Positions 35,941 to 45,114 are shown, counted from the first letter of the stretch. The stretch: 64,000 nucleotides of DNA from Candidatus Nitrosocaldus sp. (GCA_025054855.1 JANWZS010000008.1:1-64000); one strand, 5' to 3'. Notes: generated from the letters alone by a model not told the origin. Program-made: numbers and translations.

Positions 35941-36759
35941 TCAGGGATAAGAGTAAGAGGCTAGAACAGACTCGATGAACTCACTGACCAGACTCACGAA
36001 CCTCTCTGGCTGCTCGTAGAATGGTGTATGCCCGCACCCATCCATTATTATAAGCCTTGAGTTGCGTATCCTCCTCTGATACTCATACGCATGCTCAACA
36101 GGTATGAGCAGATCCTTCTCGCTCCATATTATGAGCGTTGGTACGTTTATGTTGTGAAGCCTCTCCTTAAGGTCTACTGCTGCCTGACGCATGCCCATGA
36201 GCGTTGATATGAATGCGTACTTGGCGTTCGGGAGCATCATCCTGTTCACAAAGTCCCTAAGGTACACCTCATCTATCGGTTTGCCACAGTGCATGAGTGT
36301 GAATGCCTTCCTGGCAGTCTCTATGTTAGGGTAGAGGGCAGCCATGACATACTGCGTGAATGCTTGAGTAGGCTCTATCGACATGCCAGATGGCGTAACA
36401 AGAACCAATGAGTTGAGCATATCGTTGGAGTGGGCTATGGCAAACTCTGTTGCTATCTGCCCACCTAGGGAGGAGCCTACGAGCGAGAACCTCTTGATAC
36501 CCAGAGCCAATGCCAGATCCCTAACGAACGATGTGAAGAACCTCATGGTGTAGTTAACATCTGGCTTATCGCTGTACCCAAAGCCTATGATATCTGGAGC
36601 GACCACATGGTAACCCTTTGCAAGTAGAGGTATGACCTTTGCCCAACGCTCCGCTGCAGCACCTATGCCATGGAGGAGCATTATATGCTTGGAGTTAGAT
36701 ATCCCATCCTCCAGTAGCCTCACCCTGTAGTTATTGACCGTTACAAACTCCTGTCTCAT
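35941..36759 (-). CDS. Alpha/beta-hydrolase
   Basis: A 272-residue hydrolase with oxyanion motif LLHGIGAAAERW, nucleophile Ser in VGSSLGGQIA near residue 95, Asp in SEKDLLIP and His in GCGHTPFYEQP. The cap domain and overall pattern resemble C-C bond hydrolases and esterases of the same fold. Its position directly convergent with phaC makes a role in polyester turnover possible, but this is inference only. The start ATG 36759 is followed by a typical first strand. Confidence 0.82.
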   Translation of the reverse strand: MRQEFVTVNNYRVRLLEDGISNSKHIMLLHGIGAAAERWAKVIPLLAKGYHVVAPDIIGFGYSDKPDVNYTMRFFTSFVRDLALALGIKRFSLVGSSLGGQIATEFAIAHSNDMLNSLVLVTPSGMSIEPTQAFTQYVMAALYPNIETARKAFTLMHCGKPIDEVYLRDFVNRMMLPNAKYAFISTLMGMRQAAVDLKERLHNINVPTLIIWSEKDLLIPVEHAYEYQRRIRNSRLIIMDGCGHTPFYEQPERFVSLVSEFIESVLASYSYP

Positions 36760-36902
36760 ACCTATGTCTCATACCTAAGGGTAATCAGATGCTAATATAA
36801 TGTAAATGTTTGTTAATTTTGAGTGATTACTTAATAGTATAGATAGTAGAGTGATCTCCATGGTATACATCCTGTTACCCTACAGCGGAGAGCACTTGCC
36901 AT

Positions 36903-37232
36903 CTAGTATTCAATAATATAGTCGTCATCCGCCTTTACACTCTTATCCTTGACATACTCCACAAGTAGTGATAGTATTGCAGCGGCAGAGGTGGCAGAGT
37001 TGTATGCCAACGTCCTTCCCAACCTAAGTCTGGTGCATAGGGCATCATCCCTATCACCACTCTCCGCCTCCCTCTCCAGACGGGATGCTATAGAGTATGA
37101 GAGAGTTATAACCTTCTCTATATCCCTCAGGATGTTACCCAAAGAGGGTACCTCCTTGCTTACAGTAGAGATGCATCTCTTCAACTCCTTCTCATCGACC
37201 ATCAGCACTATCTCGCTCGTGCTGCTCATCAT
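36903..37232 (-). CDS. Small helical protein, unknown
   Basis: 109 residues, mainly helical (EKELKRCISTVSKEV, then NSATSAAAILSLLVEYVKD). There is no signal peptide and no metal motif. An alternative ATG one codon in is equally good. No family recognised. It is on the minus strand between the hydrolase and the RAM-VOC gene, with about 100 bases on each side. Confidence 0.5.
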   Translation of the reverse strand: MMSSTSEIVLMVDEKELKRCISTVSKEVPSLGNILRDIEKVITLSYSIASRLEREAESGDRDDALCTRLRLGRTLAYNSATSAAAILSLLVEYVKDKSVKADDDYIIEY

Positions 37233-37330
37233 GAGTATAGAGATCTCATTCTATATAAGTATTTTCTATATAGGTATCCTCTATGTATGGTCGTGTATGG
37301 GATTGGGCAGCATCTATATAGTACTCCCTG

Positions 37331-37954
37331 CTACACTGGTGCGAACCCGTAGTACCCTGCCGCAGGGGCCTCCTCCTTGACCTTCGGCTCTACTATCGCT
37401 ATCCTATAGCCATCTGGGTCTTCCACCACCATATACTTTCCTCTACCATCCTCCTGCACATCCGTATGGAATCTAACGTTCATGCTCCTGAGCCTCTCCC
37501 TTACATGCTTGAGATCGCTCGTTATGAACCTCAGCATGATACCTTCGTTGCTGACCCTTATCTTGGTTGGATGCAGTGCCAGAACTGCCCCATCCTTCAG
37601 GAACTCCACCCAGTCTGGGGACTCGAACTTCAACTTCAAGCCCATGACCGAGCCGTAGAACTCCTTCGACCTGCTCATATCAGAGACCAGGAGGATCACA
37701 GCATTGACCTTCCTCAACAGCATAGCTGGCTGGAAGACAGTCAGCGTGTTTGTTGCCTTCACCCCCTCTATCGTTCTTATCAGTGCGACCACCCTGTTGA
37801 GTTCAAGCATATCGTAGCACTCTACCTTTGCGAATACATCGTACGAGCCCAGTACTGCATTGCTCTCCCTGACCTGTGGTAGCCTCTTCAACCTATCGAG
37901 TATGGACCTTTCTGCCCCGCTCTCCGTATTTATGAGTATGTATGCAGTGAGCAT
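37331..37954 (-). CDS. RAM domain fused to glyoxalase/VOC domain
   Basis: 207 residues. Residues 1-75 are a Lrp/AsnC-type RAM ligand-binding domain (AYILINTESGAERSILDRLK, then NAVLGSYDVFAKVE). Residues about 82-195 are a vicinal-oxygen-chelate domain (VNAVILLVSDMSRSKEFYG, and KYMVVEDPDGYRIAIVEP with the C-terminal metal Glu). The N-terminal His of the usual metal site is not obvious. The tail is Pro/Ala/Gly-rich. The fusion links effector sensing to a small-molecule enzyme or binding fold; it is not a combination I know well. Confidence 0.85.
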   Translation of the reverse strand: MLTAYILINTESGAERSILDRLKRLPQVRESNAVLGSYDVFAKVECYDMLELNRVVALIRTIEGVKATNTLTVFQPAMLLRKVNAVILLVSDMSRSKEFYGSVMGLKLKFESPDWVEFLKDGAVLALHPTKIRVSNEGIMLRFITSDLKHVRERLRSMNVRFHTDVQEDGRGKYMVVEDPDGYRIAIVEPKVKEEAPAAGYYGFAPV

Positions 37955-38038
37955 GTCTAAGGTAGGGTCAAAGGGTATAAAAGACTATTGTTAGCATGAC
38001 CAGCATACATGCTGCAGGTGTGCCGCTACCAGTGACCG

Positions 38039-38437
38039 TCATCTATCCACTCGCTGCCTATCATGGGATACTGATACCGTAACAGCCTTGACGGTCTTCA
38101 TCACCGCATCGACCACCTGCAATGCCTTCGACGTATCTATGCTGGGTTCAAGGCTCACAACCAGCATACCGCCCTTGCCAAAGACTATGAGCTGCTTTGC
38201 CCTTGCCCTCTCCACATACGTGAACCTAACATCACCATACTCATCGCTCAGTATCCTGTACATCTCAGCCTCTATGGCAACCTGCTTAAAGAAGCCATTG
38301 GGCAGCCTCCTCCTTCCATACCCATCCCTCTCCAATAGATGGAGCATCGAGCCATCGATACCTAGCACGCAGACGGAGCGTATGTTATTATCTGATGCCA
38401 TGATCCTCTCTGCCAACGCTGTGAATTCCATCCCCAC
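38039..38437 (-). CDS. Roadblock-like small protein, unknown
   Basis: 132 residues with the alternating strand/helix pattern of roadblock/longin-type domains: NIRSVCVLGIDGSMLHLL, KQLIVFGKGGMLVVSLEP, then a final helix. Thaumarchaeota have many small proteins of this shape. The assignment rests on pattern only. Start ATG 38437 or ATG 38431. Confidence 0.5.
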   Translation of the reverse strand: MGMEFTALAERIMASDNNIRSVCVLGIDGSMLHLLERDGYGRRRLPNGFFKQVAIEAEMYRILSDEYGDVRFTYVERARAKQLIVFGKGGMLVVSLEPSIDTSKALQVVDAVMKTVKAVTVSVSHDRQRVDR

Positions 38438-39218
38438 CTATCTCTATGAGGGTACTTTTAACCATATCTGAATAGGAAGGTATAATATTAACAAGTATTT
38501 AACAGGGTCGTTGATGTCTGAACATCACTTGCGTAACAATGGACTATCCAAGCAGAGAGATATAGACATTACCGTAGTATGGTAAGGAGCAGGTAGAGGC
38601 TGAACTATCTGGGAGGTTGGGTGCAGGCAGTATGCAATGCACCTCTATAGGAGTAGCATTGGACTAGTTGAGATGGATGGATTCTAGGAACCGTGTTAGG
38701 AGCGTTATGGTATGGATTGTGTACTTGCCATGTCCCCCATCTGTAAGTTACTACAGGTACTGGCTATTAGGAAGGTAGTAGCACGAAGATATGATAGCTC
38801 AGCAGAGTAGCGGGGAGGAGGTGAGAGATCGGAGAGTACATGCTGGCTTATCTGCTCATGATATAGTTTGTAGCAGATGGAGTCGGCTACAGCAGCGGAG
38901 ATAATACCGTGCTTGCAGAGAGCATGTGTAGGGAGGTAAGAGCAGAGCGTCAGGGTACTTACATGGCAAGGGAGTATGGGTTCATCCGAGATAGGGCTTG
39001 TTTGGCTATGGATGGGAAGATAGGCTTACCTATGCACAATGTTGTGTACTGGAAGTAGCATCTACCTATTATGGGAGGCCTAGCATACGGGAGCATAGGC
39101 GCCTAATGGTACAGATGTGTAACACGTCTCCATCCCACTCCATATTCATTCCACCTATCCTCATACTGGCAGACCAATCCAACCCTTATATACTACCTGA
39201 GCATATAAATAATTCGCT
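38438..39218. other. Gap with possible decayed coding sequence
   Basis: About 780 bases. One frame (38867-39058, plus strand) is open for 63 codons with protein-like composition (VADGVGYSSGDNTVLAES, then TYMAREYGFIRDRACLAMDG) but begins right after a TAG and has no start with a promoter. It may be the remnant of a gene. Nothing else is recognisable. The promoter of the next gene is near 39185-39210. Confidence 0.4.
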
Positions 39219-40079
39219 ATGCAGGCAAAGGAGCTCAAGGAGACCCTCTTACATTTGCTTGAGACAGATAAGGAGTTCAGGTACGCTGTAGCAGGGCTGA
39301 TAGGTTTGGATGATATAAGATCGTCGTTGAAGAGGCTTGAGGAGGCCGTAGCATTGCTTGCGGAATCGCAGATAAGGATTAGGGACAAGCTTGAGGAGCA
39401 TGATAACAAGTTCAATTCCATACTGGAGGAGATCAAGTCTCTAAGAGAGGATATGCAGGAGGGGTTCAGGAGGCATGATGAGGAGATCAAGTCTCTAAGA
39501 GAGGAGACTAACAACCTCAGGAGGGATATGCAGGAGGGGTTCAGGAGGCATGATGAGGAGTTCGCTAGGGTATGGAAGAGCATAGAGGATATGAGGAGGG
39601 ATATGCAGGAGGGGTTCAGGAGGCATGATGAGGAGTTCGCTAGGGTATGGAAGAGCATAGAGGATATGAGGAGGGATATGCAGGAGGGGTTCAGGAGGTT
39701 AGATACAAAGATATCAGCACTGGGTTCTAGATGGGGTATAGAGACTGAACAGTCTGTGAGGGAGGCGCTCAAGGGCATAGTGGGCAAGGAGTTAGGCTAC
39801 ACCATAGAGGAGTGGAATACACATGATTACGAGGGCTATGTCTACGGGTATCCAAGCAACGTACAGTTGGATGTGGTTATGAGCGATGGTAAGGTTATCC
39901 TTCTTGAGGTCACCTCACATGTCAAGAGGAGCGATCCATTTGTACTGAAGAGGAAGGCAGAACTGTATAGAATGAAGGTAGGTAGGGAGATAAGCAAGAT
40001 CATGTTCATCACACCATTCATCGATGATGAGGCTAGAGACGCATGCAGAGTGCTCGGTATAGAGGTGTATACTGCATAG
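39219..40079 (+). CDS. Coiled-coil protein with C-terminal PD-(D/E)xK-like domain (DUF3782-like)
   Basis: 286 residues. An N-terminal motif KEFRYAVAGLIGLDDI is followed by about 120 residues of coiled coil built from repeated units (RRDMQEGFRRHDEEFARVWK). The C-terminal domain of about 110 residues has nuclease-like core elements: VQLDVVMSDGKVILLEVTS (Asp, then Glu-x-Thr) and a later helix with KAELYRMKVGREISK. This order matches archaeal and bacterial proteins of the DUF3782 type, whose function is not established. A frameshifted relative lies at 14890-15463. An A/T-rich box (TATAAATAA) just before the ATG is close for a TATA element. Confidence 0.8.
   Translation: MQAKELKETLLHLLETDKEFRYAVAGLIGLDDIRSSLKRLEEAVALLAESQIRIRDKLEEHDNKFNSILEEIKSLREDMQEGFRRHDEEIKSLREETNNLRRDMQEGFRRHDEEFARVWKSIEDMRRDMQEGFRRHDEEFARVWKSIEDMRRDMQEGFRRLDTKISALGSRWGIETEQSVREALKGIVGKELGYTIEEWNTHDYEGYVYGYPSNVQLDVVMSDGKVILLEVTSHVKRSDPFVLKRKAELYRMKVGREISKIMFITPFIDDEARDACRVLGIEVYTA
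39519..39668 (+). repeat. Two exact 75-bp tandem repeats in the coiled-coil gene
   Basis: 39519-39593 and 39594-39668 are identical and in frame (25 residues each). A third, partial copy starts at 39669, and shorter related units lie upstream (39451-39518). Recent expansion by slippage or unequal exchange. Confidence 0.95.
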
Positions 40080-40272
40080 AGACTACCTTCTCCGTATCAG
40101 TTGGTAAGTACACGAATTATGATGGGTACACAGTGCTCCTGGTATGGATGATAACTGCGTAGCCCACGTTGCAAGGGTGAAGTTCAGACCGGTCAAGAGG
40201 TATGGGTATGGGCGAATAGGTTTAGGTGTATAGATCGACAAAAATTGGAGGTTATTGGTTACCTAATCCTAC

Positions 40273-40755
40273 TCAGGCGCTAACCCTCTGCTGCTCGAGC
40301 AAAGATCTCACATACACTGCCCTATTCTCACTCTTGTGGAGCTCAACGAACGTCTCTGTGTTGAGTATGCCATCTATCTTCCCTATCTTGTTTATCACAA
40401 CATTATGCAGCTCCTCAAGGTTCTTCACACCTATGCTCACGAGCATATCGAACCTCCCAGATACCTCTGAGATGTTGGTTACTTGGGGTATCTTCCCTAT
40501 CTCCTCATACACATGCTGCTTTGCCTTTGGGTCCCTGTTTATCCCGACTATGGCATTTATGTTGATCCCTAACTTGCTCTCATCAATTATTATGGTATAC
40601 CTCTTTATCACACCGAGTTTGAGCAGCCTCTTTATCCTGCTGTATATCACCGATGTGTTGGCCCCTATCTTCCTGCTCATCTCTGGCACCGATATAGATG
40701 CGTCGTTAACCAGCTCGTAGAGTATCTTCAGATCCAACTCATCAAGCCTGTTCAA
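40273..40755 (-). CDS. Lrp/AsnC-family transcription regulator
   Basis: 160 residues with the full two-domain plan: an N-terminal helix-turn-helix (LDLKILYELVNDASI, SVPEMSRKIGANTSVIYSRI) and a C-terminal RAM domain (INAIVGINRDPKAKQH, VSGRFDMLVSIGVKN). Such proteins bind DNA as octamers and respond to amino acids or other metabolites. It is divergent from the rpl1-rpl10 pair across a 134-base spacer, but no binding site is evident. Start ATG 40755. Confidence 0.92.
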   Translation of the reverse strand: MNRLDELDLKILYELVNDASISVPEMSRKIGANTSVIYSRIKRLLKLGVIKRYTIIIDESKLGININAIVGINRDPKAKQHVYEEIGKIPQVTNISEVSGRFDMLVSIGVKNLEELHNVVINKIGKIDGILNTETFVELHKSENRAVYVRSLLEQQRVSA

Positions 40756-40889
40756 TCTATCATAGATCTATATAGCACTCCTTAATAAATATAATTACTG
40801 TCGGATGCCATAGGGAATTTTTCAGCATATAATTCAAGCATAATGCGAGGGGAAACTATTTTAATAGCATCCAATCTAGCAAGATTGCG

Positions 40890-41540
40890 TTGGATGCAGA
40901 TCTGGTAGGTCTTATAAGGGAGGCTAGAGAGAAGGCAGGGAGGAGGAACTTCAAGCAGAGTGTAGATCTCATAATCAGACTTAAGGATATAGATGTGAAG
41001 AAGGGCTTCTCCCTGAATGAGGTGATCGCACTACCCCATGCACCAAACAAGAGGGCGAAGGTCTGTGTCATAGCATCTGGCGATCTTGCGTTGAGGGCAA
41101 GGAGGGCCAATGCAGACAGGGTCATGGAGGGGAGTGAGTTGGGTGCACTCTCCAACAGCAAGCGTGAGGCGAAGAGGCTCTCAAGGGTGTATGACTTCTT
41201 CCTTGCAGATACACAGTTGATGCCCACGGTAGGTAAGGTATTGGGTCCAGTGCTTGGGCCCAAGGGCAAGATGGCAATGCCATTACCCTTCAATGCACCA
41301 GTGGATGCCATGCTGGATAGGCTCAGATCATCCACAAGGGCAAGGACCAGGAACCAACTGATGGTAGCGTGCAGGATAGGGGATGAGGATATGGATGATA
41401 ATATGCTTGCAGAGAATGCCCTAGCGGTTATTAATGCGGTGGAGAAGAAGCTCCCAGCGGGTGAGAGGAATATAGCAGGTATCATGGCAAAGTTCACCAT
41501 GGGTAAGGTAGCAAGGCTACCATTGGTCAAGGTGGCATAG
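40890..41540 (+). CDS. rpl1: 50S ribosomal protein L1
   Basis: 216 residues from TTG 40890, placed about 25 bases after the ATTTTAATA box at 40858-40866. The L1 motifs are present: SVDLIIRLKDIDVKK, LMPTVGKVLGPVLGPKGKMA and NIAGIMAKFTMGK. L1 forms the stalk at the tRNA exit side and in archaea often represses its own messenger. It is followed within 2 bases by rpl10. Confidence 0.95.
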   Translation: MDADLVGLIREAREKAGRRNFKQSVDLIIRLKDIDVKKGFSLNEVIALPHAPNKRAKVCVIASGDLALRARRANADRVMEGSELGALSNSKREAKRLSRVYDFFLADTQLMPTVGKVLGPVLGPKGKMAMPLPFNAPVDAMLDRLRSSTRARTRNQLMVACRIGDEDMDDNMLAENALAVINAVEKKLPAGERNIAGIMAKFTMGKVARLPLVKVA

Positions 41541-41542
41541 AG

Positions 41543-42400
41543 ATGATGCAGCAGGCTAAGGTCTATCCAGAGAAGAAGCGGAGGATGTACGAGCTGCTAC
41601 GTGAGGCAGCAAGGAGGTACAGGGCGATAGCGCTGGTGAAGATGGAGAAGGTGAGATCAACGCAACTTATGCCATTGAGGAAGATACTTGCCGATGAGGC
41701 GAAGATGGTCATGGTGAAGAACAGACTGGCGGTCAAGGCGCTATCAGATTCAGGGGTGAAGGGTATAGAGAAGATACTTGCCGAGTTGGAGAACCAGAAC
41801 CTCCTCATATTCACCAACATGAACCCGTTCAAACTGCAGATGTTATTGGAGAAGAACAAGGTGTACCTACCAGCGAAGGGTGGTGATGTTGCGACTGAGG
41901 ATATAGTAGTGCCAGCAGGTAACACTGGACTCGCACCGGGACCAATACTATCGGAGTTCAGAGAAGCCAAGATACAGACCAAGATAGAGGAGGGGACTGT
42001 ATGGATAGCAAAGGATACCGTGGTGGCCAAGCAAGGCGAGGTGATATCTATGAAGCTCGCATCGTTACTCAGCAAGCTAGGTATAAAACCCATAAAGGCT
42101 GGTGTGAGCCTCCATCTCGTACTGGATGATGGTCTAGTGTACAGGAGCGAGGATCTCAAGATAGACGTTGAGGCATACAGGAGGAGTATAGAGGAGGCGT
42201 ACAGCAGTGCACTTGCCCTAGCGGTGAACTCTGCATACCCAACCAAGGAGAGCATAGCGATGATAATAGCCAAGGCGTACAGCAGTGCACTTGCCCTAGC
42301 GGTGAACTCTGCATATCCAGCGAGGGAGGTTGTGAGGGATATTCTAGCCCTTGCAGAGGCACGTGCGCAGGCTATAGCAAGGCGCATCAACATCCAGTGA
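41543..42400 (+). CDS. rpl10: 50S ribosomal protein L10 (P0)
   Basis: 285 residues; base of the ribosomal stalk. The N-terminal rRNA-binding domain is normal (LREAARRYRAIALVKMEKV, VMVKNRLAVKAL). The insertion domain and then the spine helices that bind P1/L12 dimers follow. Two spine segments are identical at the DNA level over 42 bases (SSALALAVNSAY twice, 26 residues apart). The protein ends at ARRINIQ without the acidic tail and GLSALFG-like end found on many archaeal P0 proteins; that end is present on P1/L12 at 43080. Confidence 0.93.
   Translation: MMQQAKVYPEKKRRMYELLREAARRYRAIALVKMEKVRSTQLMPLRKILADEAKMVMVKNRLAVKALSDSGVKGIEKILAELENQNLLIFTNMNPFKLQMLLEKNKVYLPAKGGDVATEDIVVPAGNTGLAPGPILSEFREAKIQTKIEEGTVWIAKDTVVAKQGEVISMKLASLLSKLGIKPIKAGVSLHLVLDDGLVYRSEDLKIDVEAYRRSIEEAYSSALALAVNSAYPTKESIAMIIAKAYSSALALAVNSAYPAREVVRDILALAEARAQAIARRINIQ
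42196..42315 (+). repeat. 42-bp exact direct repeat in rpl10, 78-bp period
   Basis: 42196-42237 and 42274-42315 are identical. They code two successive P1-binding helices, separated by PTKESIAMIIAK. Confidence 0.95.
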
Positions 42401-42500
42401 GTAGTGTGCACGTACAGTATAGTTGTGTGGTGCAGTAATTGCAGTAATTAACCCATTATACACACAAATGCATAGATCGTAACTCTGGGATAGGTAGCGC

Positions 42501-42911
42501 ATGTGGCGTCTCAATGTCAGGAGGGTGTACCTCAACACCGTATTCGATGTCGGTAAGTTCTTCGTCAACAGGAGGTTCAATATACAGGATGGGGAGTTGC
42601 TCCTTCTGAATCTGGTCAAGAAGGATGATCCTAGGCATCTGGGTAGGGTGAGGGGTGTACTGGAGTTCGATGGGATTGTTGAGGATAAGGGTGATGAGTC
42701 CGTAGAACTGTATGGCAGGAAGTGGAGGTACGCAATACTCGCAAGGAGGAGTGTGAGGTTGCAGCCCAGGGACTGGTTCGACCTGGATGATGTACTGGGC
42801 ATCTATGCTAGGAGGTACTATGGACAGGTAGAGGCTATGAGGCTTGATCACGATGATGCAGTAGCCGTGGAGAGAGCACTTGCAAGGTACATCAAGCATA
42901 TCAAGCAGTAA
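42501..42911 (+). CDS. Conserved-looking basic protein, unknown
   Basis: 136 residues starting MWRLNVRRVYLN, with no cysteine and no signal peptide. It looks like a compact mixed fold (GVLEFDGIVEDKGDESVELY, YAILARRSVRLQPRDWF). It lies about 100 bases after rpl10 on the same strand, where rpl12 would normally be. No family recognised. Confidence 0.6.
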   Translation: MWRLNVRRVYLNTVFDVGKFFVNRRFNIQDGELLLLNLVKKDDPRHLGRVRGVLEFDGIVEDKGDESVELYGRKWRYAILARRSVRLQPRDWFDLDDVLGIYARRYYGQVEAMRLDHDDAVAVERALARYIKHIKQ

Positions 42912-43079
42912 GCAAATAAAATGTATAGATCCAGTGCAGGATCATTATACCAATTAGGATAAGATCACCGGATATACCATGGGGTAACTTGCATCGCTGC
43001 TGCAGTAACCATCGACATACTCCTCCCAACCAACAACCTACCTACTATGCTATATCCAGATGCATCAGACGGCACTTGC

Positions 43080-43403
43080 TCAACCGAATAGCGCTGACAG
43101 CCCTGCCATCGCCTCCTCCTCTCCCTTCTTCTCCTCTTCCTCCTTCTCCTTCTTCTCCTCCTTCGGCTTCGCCTCTGCTGGCTTCGCCTCAGCTGGTGCT
43201 GCTGCAGAAGGTGCAGCTACCAATGGCGTGCTCTTCAGCGCCTCATCTATATTGATCTCAGCGAGTGCACTGACCAGTGCCTTGACCTTGACATCGTCTG
43301 GCTCAACACCCGCAGCCTTTACCACGTTCTTTATGCTATCCTCATCTATCTTCTGCCCAGTCTTGTGTAGCAGTAACGCAGCGTAAACATACTCCATTGC
43401 CAT
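43080..43403 (-). CDS. rpl12: 50S ribosomal protein P1/L12
   Basis: 107 residues: helical N-terminal dimer domain ([20 protein letters not shown]), an Ala/Pro hinge, a Lys/Glu tail and the universal end GLSALFG that recruits elongation factors. It is on the opposite strand to rpl1-rpl10, so the usual L1-L10-L12 operon is broken up by local inversion. Confidence 0.96.
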   Translation of the reverse strand: MAMEYVYAALLLHKTGQKIDEDSIKNVVKAAGVEPDDVKVKALVSALAEINIDEALKSTPLVAAPSAAAPAEAKPAEAKPKEEKKEKEEEEKKGEEEAMAGLSALFG

Positions 43404-43460
43404 GGCATTCCCTCTTTACAATGGGTAATATAAAACTACCATGCTGCATCACTGACTGGA

Positions 43461-43964
43461 TCAGAGTATCCTGAGCTGTCTAGCGATGGCAGAGATAGTC
43501 TGCTTGAACTCACTATCGTATATGGAGTTGTACTTGTCCATGAATATCTGCTTTGCCTCCTCCCTCCTTGGGTCCATAGGGGATAGCAGTATCGAGAATA
43601 ACTCAGGGTAACCATCCCTAACCCATGTCTCTATCTCTGAGTACCTCTTCGCACCTATCCTGACCATGAAGGTACGGCTATGCAGGTAGTCATCGAAGTT
43701 GCCATACTCGACCCTGTCTATGAGCATGTGTATCATGTTATCTGGCGTTGGTGACCTGAGGACCTCCTGTTGCCTAGGTGTTATCCTACCTGACCTTGCA
43801 CGCTCGATCAGGCCTACAGGCTTTATGTATATGCCTGTGACCCTCAACCTGTCCATCTCTGCAAAGTTAACATACCCAACAACCACCTTGCTGTAGTCCC
43901 CCTCATCTACCGATGCGAATACGTAATCCCCCTCCTTGATCTGCTTCTTCCCAAAACCTAGCAT
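43461..43964 (-). CDS. Unknown soluble protein, possibly thaumarchaeal
   Basis: 167 residues. It begins MLGFGKKQIKEGDYVFASVDEGDYSK, then a strand-rich part and a helical C-terminus (PMDPRREEAKQIFMDKYNS). No family recognised. Regular codon use and good spacing between radA and rpl12 support a real gene. Confidence 0.6.
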   Translation of the reverse strand: MLGFGKKQIKEGDYVFASVDEGDYSKVVVGYVNFAEMDRLRVTGIYIKPVGLIERARSGRITPRQQEVLRSPTPDNMIHMLIDRVEYGNFDDYLHSRTFMVRIGAKRYSEIETWVRDGYPELFSILLSPMDPRREEAKQIFMDKYNSIYDSEFKQTISAIARQLRIL

Positions 43965-44012
43965 GTTATAACTCTCCCCTAGTATATTTAAATATATTTT
44001 GCTTGTATGCTA

Positions 44013-45044
44013 CTAAGCACTACTACTGCTGTTACTACTGCTACTACCGCTCCCCTTGCCCCTCTTCTCCTTATCCTTCTCCTCAACATCCTCTATCCCC
44101 TTCTCGCTGAGCATGAAGGTAACTTCCCTCTCTGGATGGTACGGGCTATCTACCATCCTTGCTATCCTGTGCCTTCCAGAGCGCTTCAGGTAGACCCTGT
44201 ACGTGCTCGTATGGGCAACCACATGCCCCCCAGTGGGCTTGAACGGGTCCCCAAAGAACATATCTGGCGAGGCCTGTATCTGGTTGGTTGCTACCGCTGC
44301 CACGTTGTATGTCTCTGCTATCCTCAGGAGCATGTGCATGAACTTGTTGAGCCTCTGCTGCCTCTCTGCCAGTGTGCCTCTCCCAAGGAACTCTGCCCTA
44401 TAGTGGGCAACAGCAGAGTCCACTATGAGAAGCTTCACATTGCTCTGCTCTATTATCTTGCTAGCCCCCTCGAGTATCAACTCCTGGTGTGAGCTGTTGT
44501 ATGCCTTGGCGACTATTATCCTGTCGAGCACAGATGTTGGGTCTAGGCCCCTGGCCTCTGCTATGGAGTATATACGCTCTGGTCTGAACGTATTCTCAGT
44601 GTCTATGTAGAGCGCCCCAGCACCCAACCCCCCCTTCTCCTTAGGCAGCTGCACCATCACGCACAGGGTATTGCATATCTGAGTCTTCCCAGTGCCATAC
44701 TCCCCATAGAACTCCGTTATCGCCTGTGTCTCAACACCCCCACCAAGGAGGTCATCCAGGCTTCTGCACCCTGTGGATATCCTCTCTATACTCTGCCTCT
44801 TCCTGTATATCTCGCTTGCAGTGACAAAGTCCTTCTCCAGTAACCCAAGTTCTACCAACCTCAGCCTTGCCCTGTTGCATATAGTAGTTGCCTTGTCCAG
44901 GTCGAGCCCTGTAACATCGGCTATCCCTACTGGTCCTCTGACCACCAGATCCATTATGTTCCTAACCCCAGCATCCATAAGCTTCTGCTTCGTTACTGGT
45001 CCTATACCCTCTATCCCCTCCAGCTCCAGCTCCTCCTCTAGCAT
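44013..45044 (-). CDS. radA: DNA repair and recombination protein RadA
   Basis: The archaeal Rad51/RecA recombinase. The 343 residues show an N-terminal helix-hairpin-helix domain (IEGIGPVTKQKLMDAG), the polymerisation motif region, Walker A GEYGTGKT at residues 114-121, Walker B LLIVDSAVAHYR, and loops L1/L2 (ATNQIQASPDMFFGDPFKPTGG). The C-terminus ends in a Lys/Glu stretch and then a Ser/Asn run coded by triplet repeats (about 44013-44050), which homologues lack. Confidence 0.96.
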   Translation of the reverse strand: MLEEELELEGIEGIGPVTKQKLMDAGVRNIMDLVVRGPVGIADVTGLDLDKATTICNRARLRLVELGLLEKDFVTASEIYRKRQSIERISTGCRSLDDLLGGGVETQAITEFYGEYGTGKTQICNTLCVMVQLPKEKGGLGAGALYIDTENTFRPERIYSIAEARGLDPTSVLDRIIVAKAYNSSHQELILEGASKIIEQSNVKLLIVDSAVAHYRAEFLGRGTLAERQQRLNKFMHMLLRIAETYNVAAVATNQIQASPDMFFGDPFKPTGGHVVAHTSTYRVYLKRSGRHRIARMVDSPYHPEREVTFMLSEKGIEDVEEKDKEKRGKGSGSSSSNSSSSA

Positions 45045-45114
45045 GGTATAGAGATGATCAACCGTTATAATAAACCTTTACACCCTATGCATATACCATA
45101 TTAAACCAGAAACC

